This document shows positions 1 to 6,896 of a stretch of 64,000 nt of DNA, piece after piece. Below the pieces are notes generated by a model, which was not told where the DNA came from, ran no database searches, and was given only the letters and a program-made list of their open reading frames with translations. Source of the DNA: JAFDZW01 sp035632315 (GTDB taxonomy: Bacteria > Bacteroidota > Ignavibacteria > Palsa-1295); the NCBI GenBank assembly GCA_035632315.1, contig DASQGZ010000010.1:45720-109719 (forward strand). Direction: 5' to 3'. The position numbers and the translations under genes were made by a program. The stretch's first letter is position 1; each line of letters opens with the position of its first letter.

Positions 1-16
1 CACAACAACCAGCACG

Positions 17-53
17 CAGCCCGCCTGTTTCTACAGACGGGCTGTTTGGTTTA
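17..53 (+). terminator. intrinsic terminator of an upstream gene
   Basis: A 12-bp stem (CAGCCCGCCTGT paired with ACAGACGGGCTG, one mismatch) around a TTTCT-type loop is followed by TTTGGTTT. It would end a plus-strand transcript entering from the left of the window and it abuts the stop codon of the minus-strand M20 gene, so it probably separates two convergent genes. Confidence 0.6.
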
Positions 54-1349
54 TACGAGATTCTGATAGAACAATGCTCCGCATTTGACCCCGCGATGAA
101 AATTTTTCAGATTCATTTTCTCGTTCGGCGAGTGAGCGTTCTGATCGGGTAAGCCGAAGCCCATCAAGACGGTCGGCGCTCCGAGGATCGTTGCAAAGCT
201 ATTGACGATCGGGATAGAGCCGCCTTCGCGGGTTAAGAACGGCTCCTTGCCGAAGACTTCACGCATTGCTTTGCGGGCGGCGTTCATTCCATGCGAATCA
301 ATTGGCGTCATTGCAGGCATTCCGCCGTGCAGGTCGATCACTTTAATCTTCACTCCGGCAGGTTTTATCTTGTTAAAGAACGCCTCGAATTTTTTTGCGA
401 TCTCGTCCGGCGTTTGATTCGGAACAAGACGCATCGAAATTTTTGCGTATGCTTTCGATGGCAGAACGGTCTTTGCGCCTTCGCCGGTGAAGCCACCCCA
501 AATCCCGTTGCAATCGAGCGTCGGGCGCGACCACATACGTCCGAGTTCGGAATAACCCAATTCTCCGGGCGTTGCATCGGTTTCGAGATCTTTCATAAAT
601 GCATTGCGATCGAATGGCAGTCGGGCAATTTCTTTTCGCTCGGCATCGGAGATCGCGACGACATTATCATAAAATCCGTTGATCAAAACTTTGCCGTTTG
701 CATCTTTGAGTTTCGAGATCATCACCGCAAGTGCGTTGATCGGATTTTCGACAGCGCCACCGAAAAAACCGGAATGCAGATCGCGGTTCGGTCCCGTTAC
801 TTCAACTTGCATATAACAGAGGCCGCGCAGGCCATAACACAAAGACGGCTGGTCGTAGCCGAACATCGGCGTATCGCTCACCATCACGGTATCGCAAGCG
901 AGAAGCGTTTTATTATCTTCGAGAAATTTATCAAGGTTCGGCGAACCGATCTCCTCTTCGCCTTCGATGATGACTTTCACGTTCACCGGCATCGTGCTCG
1001 ACGTGCGAAGATGTGCTTCGATCGCTTTGAGCTGCATCAGGACTTGACCTTTATCATCGACCGACCCGCGCGCATAGATATTATCGTTCTCGATATGCGG
1101 TTCGAACGGAGGATGCGTCCACAGATCGAGCGGATCGACAGGCTGAACATCGTAGTGTCCGTACAGGAGCACTGTCGGCGAATTTTTTCCGGCATCGAGC
1201 CGCTCGCCATACACAACAGGGTGTCCGGCAGTTTCCATGATGCGAATATTATTTAAGCCGATGCGTTTCATTTCATCTCGCACCCATTCGGCACAGCGGC
1301 GAACCTCGCCTTTATGCTCGGGCGATGTCGAGATCGACGGAATTCGCAA
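51..1349 (-). CDS. M20-family dipeptidase, 5' end cut off by transposon insertion
   Basis: Zinc metallopeptidase of the M20 dipeptidase group (carnosinase/PepV-like), which cleaves di- and short peptides in the cytoplasm. Visible family motifs are the metal-binding GHYDVQP (about residues 64-70), GSVDDKGQ (95-102) and EGEEEIGS with the catalytic Glu pair. The reading frame extends upstream of the TTG used here (E-D-E-L-K-E-F directly before it) until a TAG inside the transposon end at about 1397, so the original start is missing. The missing start (Met-Asp-Leu-Leu-Ser-Phe-Ile-Asp-Gln) lies at 5339-5311, beyond the transposon. All catalytic motifs remain, so a protein lacking about 21 N-terminal residues could still be made from the TTG at 1349, but no good ribosome binding site is seen. 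Treat it as an interrupted gene that may or may not be expressed. Confidence 0.85.
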   Translation of the reverse strand: MRIPSISTSPEHKGEVRRCAEWVRDEMKRIGLNNIRIMETAGHPVVYGERLDAGKNSPTVLLYGHYDVQPVDPLDLWTHPPFEPHIENDNIYARGSVDDKGQVLMQLKAIEAHLRTSSTMPVNVKVIIEGEEEIGSPNLDKFLEDNKTLLACDTVMVSDTPMFGYDQPSLCYGLRGLCYMQVEVTGPNRDLHSGFFGGAVENPINALAVMISKLKDANGKVLINGFYDNVVAISDAERKEIARLPFDRNAFMKDLETDATPGELGYSELGRMWSRPTLDCNGIWGGFTGEGAKTVLPSKAYAKISMRLVPNQTPDEIAKKFEAFFNKIKPAGVKIKVIDLHGGMPAMTPIDSHGMNAARKAMREVFGKEPFLTREGGSIPIVNSFATILGAPTVLMGFGLPDQNAHSPNEKMNLKNFHRGVKCGALFYQNLV

Positions 1350-1391
1350 AAACTCTTTCAGCTCGTCTTCGTAGCGAGATTTATTTTGATC

Positions 1392-1409
1392 GGTACTGTC
1401 CTAATTTGA
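1392..1409 (+). repeat. left terminal inverted repeat of the transposon, with target duplication outside
   Basis: GGTACTGTCCTAATTTGA, the exact reverse complement of 5293-5310. Immediately outside, at 1384-1391, is TTTTGATC, repeated directly at 5311-5318 on the other side. An 8-bp duplication fits IS1-type and IS1595-type transposition. Confidence 0.92.
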
Positions 1410-1455
1410 AAGTCGCTCAGGGAATGAAAATGGGAGACGACAAAAAGTATATGTG

Positions 1456-1911
1456 CTATGAAGGGAATGCAAATCCATTTTCGTGCAGAGTGAGTACAAG
1501 TCTCGCAATAGAATCTGCTAATTCACCAGTCTCTTTAATAAGAAATTCTGTACCATCGGCTTGCTTATAGCCGATGTGCCAACGAGCCAATGTAGCTGAC
1601 TGGTCTAACCGATACTCTTGCCCATCGACATTAATATGCTTTGGCAAATATTTGCTTAACAGAGAGACGCCGTATGCGGGACAAATGTATTCGTCTTGTG
1701 GCTCTAAGGGGTGATGAGGATCGGGATAAAAGTAATTATTGAGGTCAATCTGTCTTGCGATAGAAATATACTCTTCTCCCTTAAACCCCGCCGTGTGAAG
1801 TTCAAGCGATAGATTTAACGAAGCAATGTCTTTCCCTTCTTGCATAATTTTTTGATTGCTTTGCTTGTAAGACAGCGGAACCAAGCGATAGGTGCCCTTT
1901 TGTTGAATCAT
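1456..1911 (-). CDS. hypothetical transposon passenger protein
   Basis: About 151 residues if started at the ATG at 1911; the frame stays open upstream to 1998, but that extension would overlap the divergent gene at 1928. I do not recognise a family. The protein is soluble, acidic to neutral, with no signal peptide or membrane segment, and contains a PDPHHPLEPQDEYICPAYG stretch in the middle. It lies just inside the left end of the transposon, 16 bp from the divergently transcribed small gene at 1928, so the two probably share a control region. It reads toward the transposon end and the truncated peptidase. Function unknown; defence, toxin-antitoxin or accessory roles are all possible. Confidence 0.55.
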   Translation of the reverse strand: MIQQKGTYRLVPLSYKQSNQKIMQEGKDIASLNLSLELHTAGFKGEEYISIARQIDLNNYFYPDPHHPLEPQDEYICPAYGVSLLSKYLPKHINVDGQEYRLDQSATLARWHIGYKQADGTEFLIKETGELADSIARLVLTLHENGFAFPS

Positions 1912-1927
1912 TAGAAAGGGACACAAT

Positions 1928-2152
1928 ATGGATTTTGACTCAGAAGAATTTACTCGACAGGTAATGGCAGATGCAATAGCACAAGTGCGGGCAAACATAG
2001 AATCTGCAATTTCTACTGTGATTTGCCCGGTACATCATCAAAGACCGACACTCATTGATAACTATGGTGATCCAGAACAGCCATTTTCTGTAAGGGCGTG
2101 TTGTGAAGAATGTAAGCAGCTTGCCCAGCAGGCAATAGAATGGAATCAATAG
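1928..2152 (+). CDS. small Cys-containing hypothetical protein, transposon passenger
   Basis: 74 residues, starting at ATG 1928 after a GAAAGGGAC ribosome-binding-like sequence. The N-terminal half is an acidic helix. The C-terminal half has CPVHHQRPTL followed about 30 residues later by ACCEEC, a spacing that could bind a metal, and ends in a second helix. I recognise the C-P-x-H ... C-C-E pattern from small uncharacterised bacterial proteins but cannot name a family. It sits divergently from the gene at 1456-1911 and upstream of the Panacea pair, with about 200 AT-rich bases between. Function unknown. Confidence 0.5.
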   Translation: MDFDSEEFTRQVMADAIAQVRANIESAISTVICPVHHQRPTLIDNYGDPEQPFSVRACCEECKQLAQQAIEWNQ

Positions 2153-2316
2153 GTGTAACAAAACGACGTTAAAAGTGTTATTCTTACTGTAAGAAAGGCA
2201 TCCCCAGTCCTGTAGATATAGTGTCCCAGTAAGCATTTGATTTTATTATTGTTATTAACTTTTCTGCAATATAATTTGGATTTTCAAAGTTTTTTTAGTA
2301 TATTATGATGTGCTAT

Positions 2317-2341
2317 TAGGAGCACCTATATTAGGCACCTA
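2317..2341 (+). promoter_or_regulatory. operator-like tandem small palindromes
   Basis: Two short dyads lie in tandem 11 bp before the Panacea gene start: TAGG-N4-CCTA at 2317-2328 and TAGG-N2-CCTA at 2332-2341. A TATTAT box at about 2301 could be a -10 element. Autoregulation at such sites is common for toxin-antitoxin operons; here it is inference from position. Confidence 0.4.
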
Positions 2342-2352
2342 CTTAAGATAAC

Positions 2353-2829
2353 ATGGCTACATTACACGAGATAGCGAATTATTTCATAGAGAAAGCATAC
2401 GAGAATAATAAACCAATTTCCAATAAGAAGTTGCAGAAGTTGGTCTATTATGCTCAAGTGTGGTTTTTGGTGCATTACAATACCAAATTATTTCGAGATA
2501 AGATCGAAGCGTGGATACATGGACCAGCCATACCAGCTTTATATTCAAAGTATCGTCGATTCAGCTATGGTAACCTACCTCAACCTACTGAATCTATAAA
2601 CCTTCCAAACAGTATCACTGCGTTTTTAGATGAAGTATGGAGAGTTTATGGAAAACTCGATGCGAACTACCTCGAACAATTGACCCACTCGGAATTACCT
2701 TGGCAGCAAGCCAGGGAAGGATTAGATATAAATCAAAGTTCTTCTAAAGAAATTAATATGACATTTGCAAAGAACTTCTATGCCCAACTCCTCAATAATT
2801 CTTCAGGCGATACCGGAGCCACAGCATAA
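2353..2829 (+). CDS. Panacea-domain (SocA-like, DUF4065) antitoxin
   Basis: 158 residues. The Panacea domain is recognisable by N-KKLQKLVYYAQ near residue 25, followed by the WIHGPAIPALYSKYR segment near 57-71, which is the characteristic W-x-x-GP-x-x-P-x-x-Y pattern. Proteins of this family act as antitoxins in many toxin-antitoxin pairs; the founding SocA member is a proteolysis adaptor for its toxin. The gene is the first of a two-gene unit: its 3' end overlaps the next frame by about 50 bp, the tight overlap usual for these operons. Operator-like palindromes precede it. It is a passenger of the transposon, which suggests the pair stabilises the element. Family assignment is firm; antitoxin role is inferred from family and context. 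Confidence 0.85.
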   Translation: MATLHEIANYFIEKAYENNKPISNKKLQKLVYYAQVWFLVHYNTKLFRDKIEAWIHGPAIPALYSKYRRFSYGNLPQPTESINLPNSITAFLDEVWRVYGKLDANYLEQLTHSELPWQQAREGLDINQSSSKEINMTFAKNFYAQLLNNSSGDTGATA

Positions 2830-3211
2830 TGAATTAGGTGTAATACCTGATGCTGTAACAACAAATGAAAGAATAAAAGAAGATGCAGACTTTATCGTAA
2901 ATTTTTCATTTAAAGACTATAATAGCGGAGAATGCCAAGTTTCTAAATTGTCCGATAAAACCGCTAAGCAAGTAATGACGAAGCTGAAAGATGTTAGTGG
3001 AAAACCCCTCCCTAAATTTAAAGAACATCTTGAACCAATTGAATATAAGGGTGAGTATAAAAAAATATTCCATGGGCTTTCCCCGGATGTCGAAATGTAT
3101 GAAATTAAATGTAGTGGAGATAAGAGAGTGTTTGGGCATTTAACTTCATACATTTTTAACATCACAGCGGTCAGAACTTCACATTATGAAATAGCGAAAG
3201 TGCGTCGATAG
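2780..3211 (+). CDS. putative toxin partner of the Panacea antitoxin
   Basis: About 143 residues from ATG 2780; a TTG at 2765 is an alternative start. The frame overlaps the end of the Panacea gene, and its stop codon touches that of the convergent transposase. The N-terminal third is acidic. The C-terminal half (YEIKCSGDKRVFGH, then YIFN, then a late SHYEIAKVRR) has the order Arg-x-Phe-Gly ... Phe ... His that resembles small RelE-like or ribonuclease-fold toxins, but the match is weak. No signal peptide or membrane segment is visible, so a membrane-acting toxin is unlikely. The toxin call rests mainly on being the overlapping partner of a Panacea protein. Confidence 0.6.
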   Translation: MPNSSIILQAIPEPQHNELGVIPDAVTTNERIKEDADFIVNFSFKDYNSGECQVSKLSDKTAKQVMTKLKDVSGKPLPKFKEHLEPIEYKGEYKKIFHGLSPDVEMYEIKCSGDKRVFGHLTSYIFNITAVRTSHYEIAKVRR

Positions 3212-4051
3212 TCACGCCGCTACACTCCACGTTCGTTCTTCTCGGAGCAAATCTTCCCAAGTCCAGACCGAACGCACTACACCTGCTGCCATTGCCGGGG
3301 TGCAACGTACCGAGGAATGGATTCTGAGGAAATTGTAATGGTAAAAGTGCAGGGCTATTGCAGCCTTTAGATTCTCCAACTTCTTGCTGAATCCATTGGT
3401 CAGCCGAGTCAGGCGACGGCTTGACATACGAACGGTAAGGTTCTGTCGCTCAATGTACGAGGTTGAAATCAGTTTAGGGTCAGGACGACCGAGCAGAGCG
3501 CGTATCGTAACCGACACGATCTTTTGAGGCGAGTAACGGCGTTGCTCTTCGGGAGTGTTGGCGCCGTAGGTCTTGACAACCTGTCCGTAATGCACATCAC
3601 CACCTAATGCACGATATACCGAAGCAGGATAAGCATTAAACGCATCGGTACTTAGTTGAAACTCTCCCTTGATCTTCGCGGCGAGGTCGTACATCAGTAA
3701 ATCAGTGAGCTCCTGAGTGCGTTTGCCAACAAAGAACGACGGTACGAGCTTGCTTTCAGCGTCGAGAGCAATGAAAATCCATTGGTCGCCCATTTCGGGT
3801 TTATCTTCAATCTGCACCTGTTTCTGTTTCTTACCGACAAAAGCCCATATCTCATCGCATTGTACGACTTTGCAGTTGAGATTGCGGAGCGTTCTGTCTT
3901 GAATGACCTGTGCTTTCTCCCCGGCACGGACAGTCAGACGCATAATAGTATCACGGTGGATTCCGGTAATTCGCTCGGTCGAGCGAATAGAGTTGCCTTC
4001 GCAAAGAAGGCTGAGAACAGTTGCCTGTTCTTCTAAGGATAATTTATTCAT
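3212..4051 (-). CDS. IS1-family DDE transposase
   Basis: 279 residues. An N-terminal helix-turn-helix (about residues 5-40, GNSIRSTERITGIHRDTIMR) is fused to a DDE catalytic domain in a single frame, unlike the frameshifted InsA-InsB of classical IS1. Candidate catalytic residues are D66 (VVQCDEIWAF), D136 (LSTDAF) and E201 (SYIERQN), followed by the Arg-rich R-RLTRLTNGFSKK segment and a C-terminal HYNF-RIH-TPAMAAGV tail typical of the single-ORF IS1 group. The start codon overlaps a 13-bp repeated motif (see 4051-4135), which may regulate it. It reads away from the right end, convergent with the putative toxin gene, with no gap. It should mobilise the whole 1392-5310 element. Confidence 0.9.
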   Translation of the reverse strand: MNKLSLEEQATVLSLLCEGNSIRSTERITGIHRDTIMRLTVRAGEKAQVIQDRTLRNLNCKVVQCDEIWAFVGKKQKQVQIEDKPEMGDQWIFIALDAESKLVPSFFVGKRTQELTDLLMYDLAAKIKGEFQLSTDAFNAYPASVYRALGGDVHYGQVVKTYGANTPEEQRRYSPQKIVSVTIRALLGRPDPKLISTSYIERQNLTVRMSSRRLTRLTNGFSKKLENLKAAIALHFYHYNFLRIHSSVRCTPAMAAGVVRSVWTWEDLLREERTWSVAA

Positions 4052-4135
4052 GTTCGTTACAAGATGAATTATGGAAATTGCCTTGTAACGGACAGTGTTA
4101 AACTGTCAGGGCTGACAGGGTTTGTTCGTTACAAG
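4051..4135. repeat. three copies of a 13-bp motif plus a 7-bp dyad upstream of the transposase
   Basis: TGTTCGTTACAAG occurs at 4051-4063 and 4123-4135, with an inverted copy (one mismatch) at 4082-4094. Between them CTGTCAG-GG-CTGACAG (4103-4118) forms a perfect dyad. The first copy overlaps the transposase ATG. This could be an operator, a transposase-binding site, or a relic of an inner element end. Confidence 0.5.
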
Positions 4136-4150
4136 ACTGTTAGTTCTTAG

Positions 4151-4183
4151 AAAACCGTAGGTGTTAGTAGCACCTGCGGTTTT
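4151..4183 (-). terminator. terminator between the HEPN-like gene and the transposase
   Basis: AAAACCGTAGGTG and CACCTGCGGTTTT pair over 13 positions with one wobble around a short loop, with T/A runs on both sides, so it can work in either direction. It would stop transcription of 4212-5135 before the transposase. Confidence 0.7.
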
Positions 4184-4211
4184 CGTTATTTGAGCGGGTT
4201 GTAAACCTATT

Positions 4212-5135
4212 CTATGGCAGTAAAGGTTTCAAGGAATTAAGAAAGAGTCCGACTGCATCATATATTTTCCATCCTTCTCTCTTGTGTGCTGGCGGTACGC
4301 CAATAAAGATGTGCGGATGAGCAACGGGGTTACGCCAAATGTCTTTCATAAGACGGAAAGAAAATACAAGGTTTTTGTATTTGTCTGGGTCTGCTTGAAT
4401 ATCCATGTGAACATTGGAAAGATTTTTCTTTACACGGAAATCCTCCACTTGGTTGTCAATAAGTGTAAGAATCTGATCCCATTGTGCATCTTCAATTGCG
4501 ATAGGATTGCCATTTTTTAATGGCTGCACCCCTAATTTCTTTCCAAGTAGTTGACTAACGCTTTCGATAATTCGCATAAGGTGAAAGACCGCTGCGGTCT
4601 GTTGGTCTAATGCTAAGCATTTTGAAGCACTGACTACATCAAAACAGTAAATGTATAAGGCTGAATGTTCTTTTAATTCAAATGGGTCATTATTATCGAA
4701 TTTTTCAGCTTCATCGGAAAGGAGCCACAAAAATTTACATTCTTCAATTTCCGATTCAATTATGCGCTCTAAACCATCAATGGCAGAGTGCATATCAATT
4801 AGACTAAGATTTGTAATTGGTCGTCTTTGAAGCACCTCTATTGTACTACGAAGCTGCTTTTTTGAGTGTGTTAGCCCCAACATATCTATATTTTCTTTAA
4901 TTTTATCCTTTTCGAAGGCTAATAATATGATCTTGGTAGCTGTTTCTATTGCCTGTTGATCGACAATTGACTTTTGCATAAACCAACTAAGCGGCTCTTT
5001 GAAGACAGCAGTTGCCAATTTCATTTGTCCGCCTATATGATAGACCGCATCTGCATTGAATTCTTTCATGTCCTTTAGAGTAAATAAACGTCGTTCAAAT
5101 ATACTCTTTAAAATCAGCGACTTAACGGTTTCCAT
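4212..5135 (-). CDS. HEPN-like hypothetical protein, transposon passenger
   Basis: About 307 residues from ATG 5135; a TTG at 5225 would add 30 residues and cannot be excluded. It is helical throughout, with no signal or membrane segments. Near the C terminus, RNPVAHP supplies an R-N-x3-H motif (R-x4-H with Asn after Arg), the signature of HEPN nucleases and HEPN-fold proteins. Upstream, AAVFHLMRIIESVSQLLGKKLGV matches the helix usually seen in this uncharacterised HEPN-containing group. HEPN proteins are frequent as toxins and abortive-infection effectors, so a defence role is plausible but unproven. It lies at the right end of the transposon with a terminator after it, so it is a separate unit from the transposase. 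Confidence 0.65.
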   Translation of the reverse strand: METVKSLILKSIFERRLFTLKDMKEFNADAVYHIGGQMKLATAVFKEPLSWFMQKSIVDQQAIETATKIILLAFEKDKIKENIDMLGLTHSKKQLRSTIEVLQRRPITNLSLIDMHSAIDGLERIIESEIEECKFLWLLSDEAEKFDNNDPFELKEHSALYIYCFDVVSASKCLALDQQTAAVFHLMRIIESVSQLLGKKLGVQPLKNGNPIAIEDAQWDQILTLIDNQVEDFRVKKNLSNVHMDIQADPDKYKNLVFSFRLMKDIWRNPVAHPHIFIGVPPAHKREGWKIYDAVGLFLNSLKPLLP

Positions 5136-5292
5136 TGTAGTGCAGAGATAGTTAAAACTTGGGTTTTGCCTATCTCTACAAGCCGCCGGAGATAAGCGAC
5201 CGAGAATAACTTCCTCAGTTGTCAAAGATCACTGTCCGGCGGCGGACAGAGAACATAAAGTATAATGCAAATTTTCTCTGCCCTAACTTAGG

Positions 5293-5310
5293 TCAAATTA
5301 GGACAGTACC
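5293..5310 (-). repeat. right terminal inverted repeat of the transposon
   Basis: TCAAATTAGGACAGTACC, exact reverse complement of 1392-1409. It is followed at 5311-5318 by the second copy of the target duplication TTTTGATC. Inside, at 5232-5249, CTGTCCG-GCGG-CGGACAG is a 7-bp perfect hairpin sharing CTGTCC with the end. Confidence 0.92.
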
Positions 5311-5339
5311 TTTTGATCGATAAAAGAAAGTAAGTCCAT
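5311..5339 (-). pseudogene. displaced first codons of the M20 dipeptidase gene
   Basis: Reading minus from ATG 5339 gives Met-Asp-Leu-Leu-Ser-Phe-Ile-Asp-Gln and then runs into the transposon end. Removing the element and one copy of TTTTGATC joins this to Asn-Lys-Ser-Arg-Tyr-Glu-Asp-Glu-Leu-Lys-Glu-Phe and the rest of the peptidase, a natural N terminus for the family. The native promoter of the peptidase therefore lies in 5340-5529. Confidence 0.88.
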
Positions 5340-5529
5340 GTTTTGGTGTTGTACAATTTCTGCCGATCATCCGGCGGCACATAAACAATTATTTTGCTGA
5401 CGAAAGTCCTCCGATAGTGGGTTGCCCATTAAATAACTCGCTACTTAATAAGATATAATGTGTTTTATCTATAGCATATGCTGACAGAAGCATACACTAA
5501 ATAAACAAATTATCGTGAAGGAAATAGAT

Positions 5530-6270
5530 ATGAAAAAATACATTCTGCTGCTCATCTTTGCGTTCACCGTAAATGTTACCGGTGCTTCGAATGCACAATC
5601 GGCGCTTGATAGGCGGATCACCGTCAGCGGCGACGCCGAAATAAAGGTGGTGCCGGATGAAGTGATCATTTCGATGGCTGTGCAGACGAACGATATGGAT
5701 ATTGATAAAGCGCGCTCTGATAACGACACAAAGACTTCAGCGGTGCTTGCAATGGCTCGCCGTTATGGTATTGCAGAAAAAGATCTGCAAACGGATTTTA
5801 TGTCTGTCGAGCCCAAATATGATTATAATAATAACAACAGAGAGCAAAAATTTCTGGGGTATTATATAACGAAAAATATTACCGTTACGCTCAGAGATAT
5901 TTCGAAGTTCGACAAGTTTATCGCCGAGGCATTGAAACTCGGAACGAATTTTGTGCAGGGGATCGACTTTCAGATCTCAAAACTTCGCCAGTACCAAGAC
6001 TCGGCGCGCATTGTTGCGATTCGAACGGCAAAAGAAAAAGCAACGGCGCTTGCTGGTGAAGTAGGGCAAAAGATCGGCAAACCGATCACGATCACCGAGT
6101 CGAATCAAAATGTGTATGGCCCGCGGTTGGCCCGCAACTCAATGCGATATAATAATGCCGGATTCTCGATAAGCGAAGTGTCGGCGGTTTCCTCCGATGG
6201 ACCTGCCGTAGCGCCGGGACAACTGATGGTAAGAGCAAGTGTTTCTGTAGTATTTGAAATGGAAAATTGA
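5530..6270 (+). CDS. secreted SIMPL (DUF541) domain protein
   Basis: 246 residues from ATG 5530, preceded by GAAGGAAAT. A signal peptide (KK, hydrophobic core, cleavage after about NAQ-23) is followed by a SIMPL/DUF541 domain: ITVSGDAEIKVVPDEV near residue 30, the YYITKNITVTLRD strand near the middle, and RTAKEKATALAGEVGQKIG. Members are periplasmic or outer-membrane oligomer-forming proteins of unclear role, often linked to envelope or oxidative stress. The intergenic region 5340-5529 was originally shared with the divergent M20 gene, whose start is now cut off from its body. The TlpA-like gene follows 62 bp later on the same strand, so co-transcription is possible. Confidence 0.85.
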   Translation: MKKYILLLIFAFTVNVTGASNAQSALDRRITVSGDAEIKVVPDEVIISMAVQTNDMDIDKARSDNDTKTSAVLAMARRYGIAEKDLQTDFMSVEPKYDYNNNNREQKFLGYYITKNITVTLRDISKFDKFIAEALKLGTNFVQGIDFQISKLRQYQDSARIVAIRTAKEKATALAGEVGQKIGKPITITESNQNVYGPRLARNSMRYNNAGFSISEVSAVSSDGPAVAPGQLMVRASVSVVFEMEN

Positions 6271-6332
6271 CTTTGGCGGGCAACAAAACTTCGAAAAATG
6301 GGTTATATCGTCTTGTGAATAATCCGATTCAA

Positions 6333-6860
6333 ATGAAAAAGACCATATTTACTTTTGTTTTATTGACTTCGATCCTTTTCGGCCGGAATACTTTTGCCAA
6401 CCCTGATTCTCTTGCTATTGCAGCGAATATGAAATTCTCGGTGCAGGATGTCAATGGCACAGACGCGAATTTTTCGGGTTATCTCGGCAAAGGGCCGCTG
6501 CTTGTCAACTTTTGGGCGCTCTGGTGCGAACCGTGCAAGCAGGAGATGAAAGCGTTCGTTCAACTTTCCGATAAATTGAAAGATAAAGGCGTCTCGATGG
6601 TCTCGATCAACACCGATCAGGTGAAATCCCTTGCGAAAGTACGCGCATACGTCAAAACACATGGCGTTAATTATCCTGTACTTCTTGATCCGGACGGAGC
6701 GATCGCACGCAACCAATTCTCGATGGAGTCGCTGCCGTATTCGCTTATCCTCAAGCCGGACGGAACAGTCTATAAGAAACATATCGGCTTTACCGCGGGC
6801 GATGAAGTGAACATAGAAAAAGAACTTGACGAACTGATCGCACAGCTCGGAAAAAAATAA
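6333..6860 (+). CDS. secreted TlpA/ResA-like thioredoxin-fold protein
   Basis: 175 residues. The N-terminal signal peptide (MKKTIF to about FAN-23) directs it out of the cytoplasm. A thioredoxin fold of the TlpA/AhpC-TSA type follows, with active site WCEPC (Cys65, Cys68), the preceding LLVNFWALWC strand, and a cis-Pro at SLPYSL (Pro135). Such proteins reduce disulphides in exported proteins or apocytochromes; the specific partner cannot be told here. The start is taken as ATG 6333 because earlier codons encode no signal peptide. It lies between the SIMPL gene and a DUF6029 gene that has its own promoter. Confidence 0.88.
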   Translation: MKKTIFTFVLLTSILFGRNTFANPDSLAIAANMKFSVQDVNGTDANFSGYLGKGPLLVNFWALWCEPCKQEMKAFVQLSDKLKDKGVSMVSINTDQVKSLAKVRAYVKTHGVNYPVLLDPDGAIARNQFSMESLPYSLILKPDGTVYKKHIGFTAGDEVNIEKELDELIAQLGKK

Positions 6861-6863
6861 GCT

Positions 6864-6896
6864 TTTGTTGCCAAACGTTGTGTTGTCGTATCTTTG
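6864..6896 (+). promoter_or_regulatory. Bacteroidota-type promoter for the DUF6029 gene
   Basis: TTTG at 6864-6867 and TATCTTTG at 6889-6896, 21 nt apart, match the TTTG / TAnnTTTG consensus of Bacteroidota housekeeping sigma factor. Transcription would start near 6903, so a TTG at 6894 cannot be the translation start of the next gene and GTG 6918 is favoured. Confidence 0.6.

Larger units (their letters stand above)
1392..5310. mobile_element. 3.9-kb passenger-carrying IS1-type transposon
   Basis: A complete element is defined by 18-bp perfect terminal inverted repeats (1392-1409 and 5293-5310) and an 8-bp direct target duplication TTTTGATC. It contains one DDE transposase (3212-4051, minus) and at least five other open frames: 1456-1911, 1928-2152, 2353-2829, 2780-3211 and 4212-5135. 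The insertion interrupts an M20 peptidase gene after about codon 9, and joining the two flanks with one copy of the duplication restores a continuous frame. A plain IS1-family element is roughly 0.7-1.2 kb, so most of this one is cargo. The AT-rich cargo differs in base use from the flanking chromosome. Intact ends, intact transposase and identical target duplications suggest a recent insertion. Confidence 0.92.

Noticed and set aside
291..1256. Long plus-strand frame opposite the M20 gene
   Set aside because: It is antisense to a strongly conserved peptidase and has a composition typical of a mirrored codon bias; same reasoning for long antisense frames in thyX, accC, clpC and others.
3190..4140. 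A nested, shorter IS around the transposase alone
   Set aside because: I looked for a second pair of inverted ends or a target duplication around 3200 and 4130 and saw none; the 18-bp ends at 1392 and 5310 are the only convincing pair. The 13-bp motif at 4051-4135 has no counterpart at the other side of the transposase.
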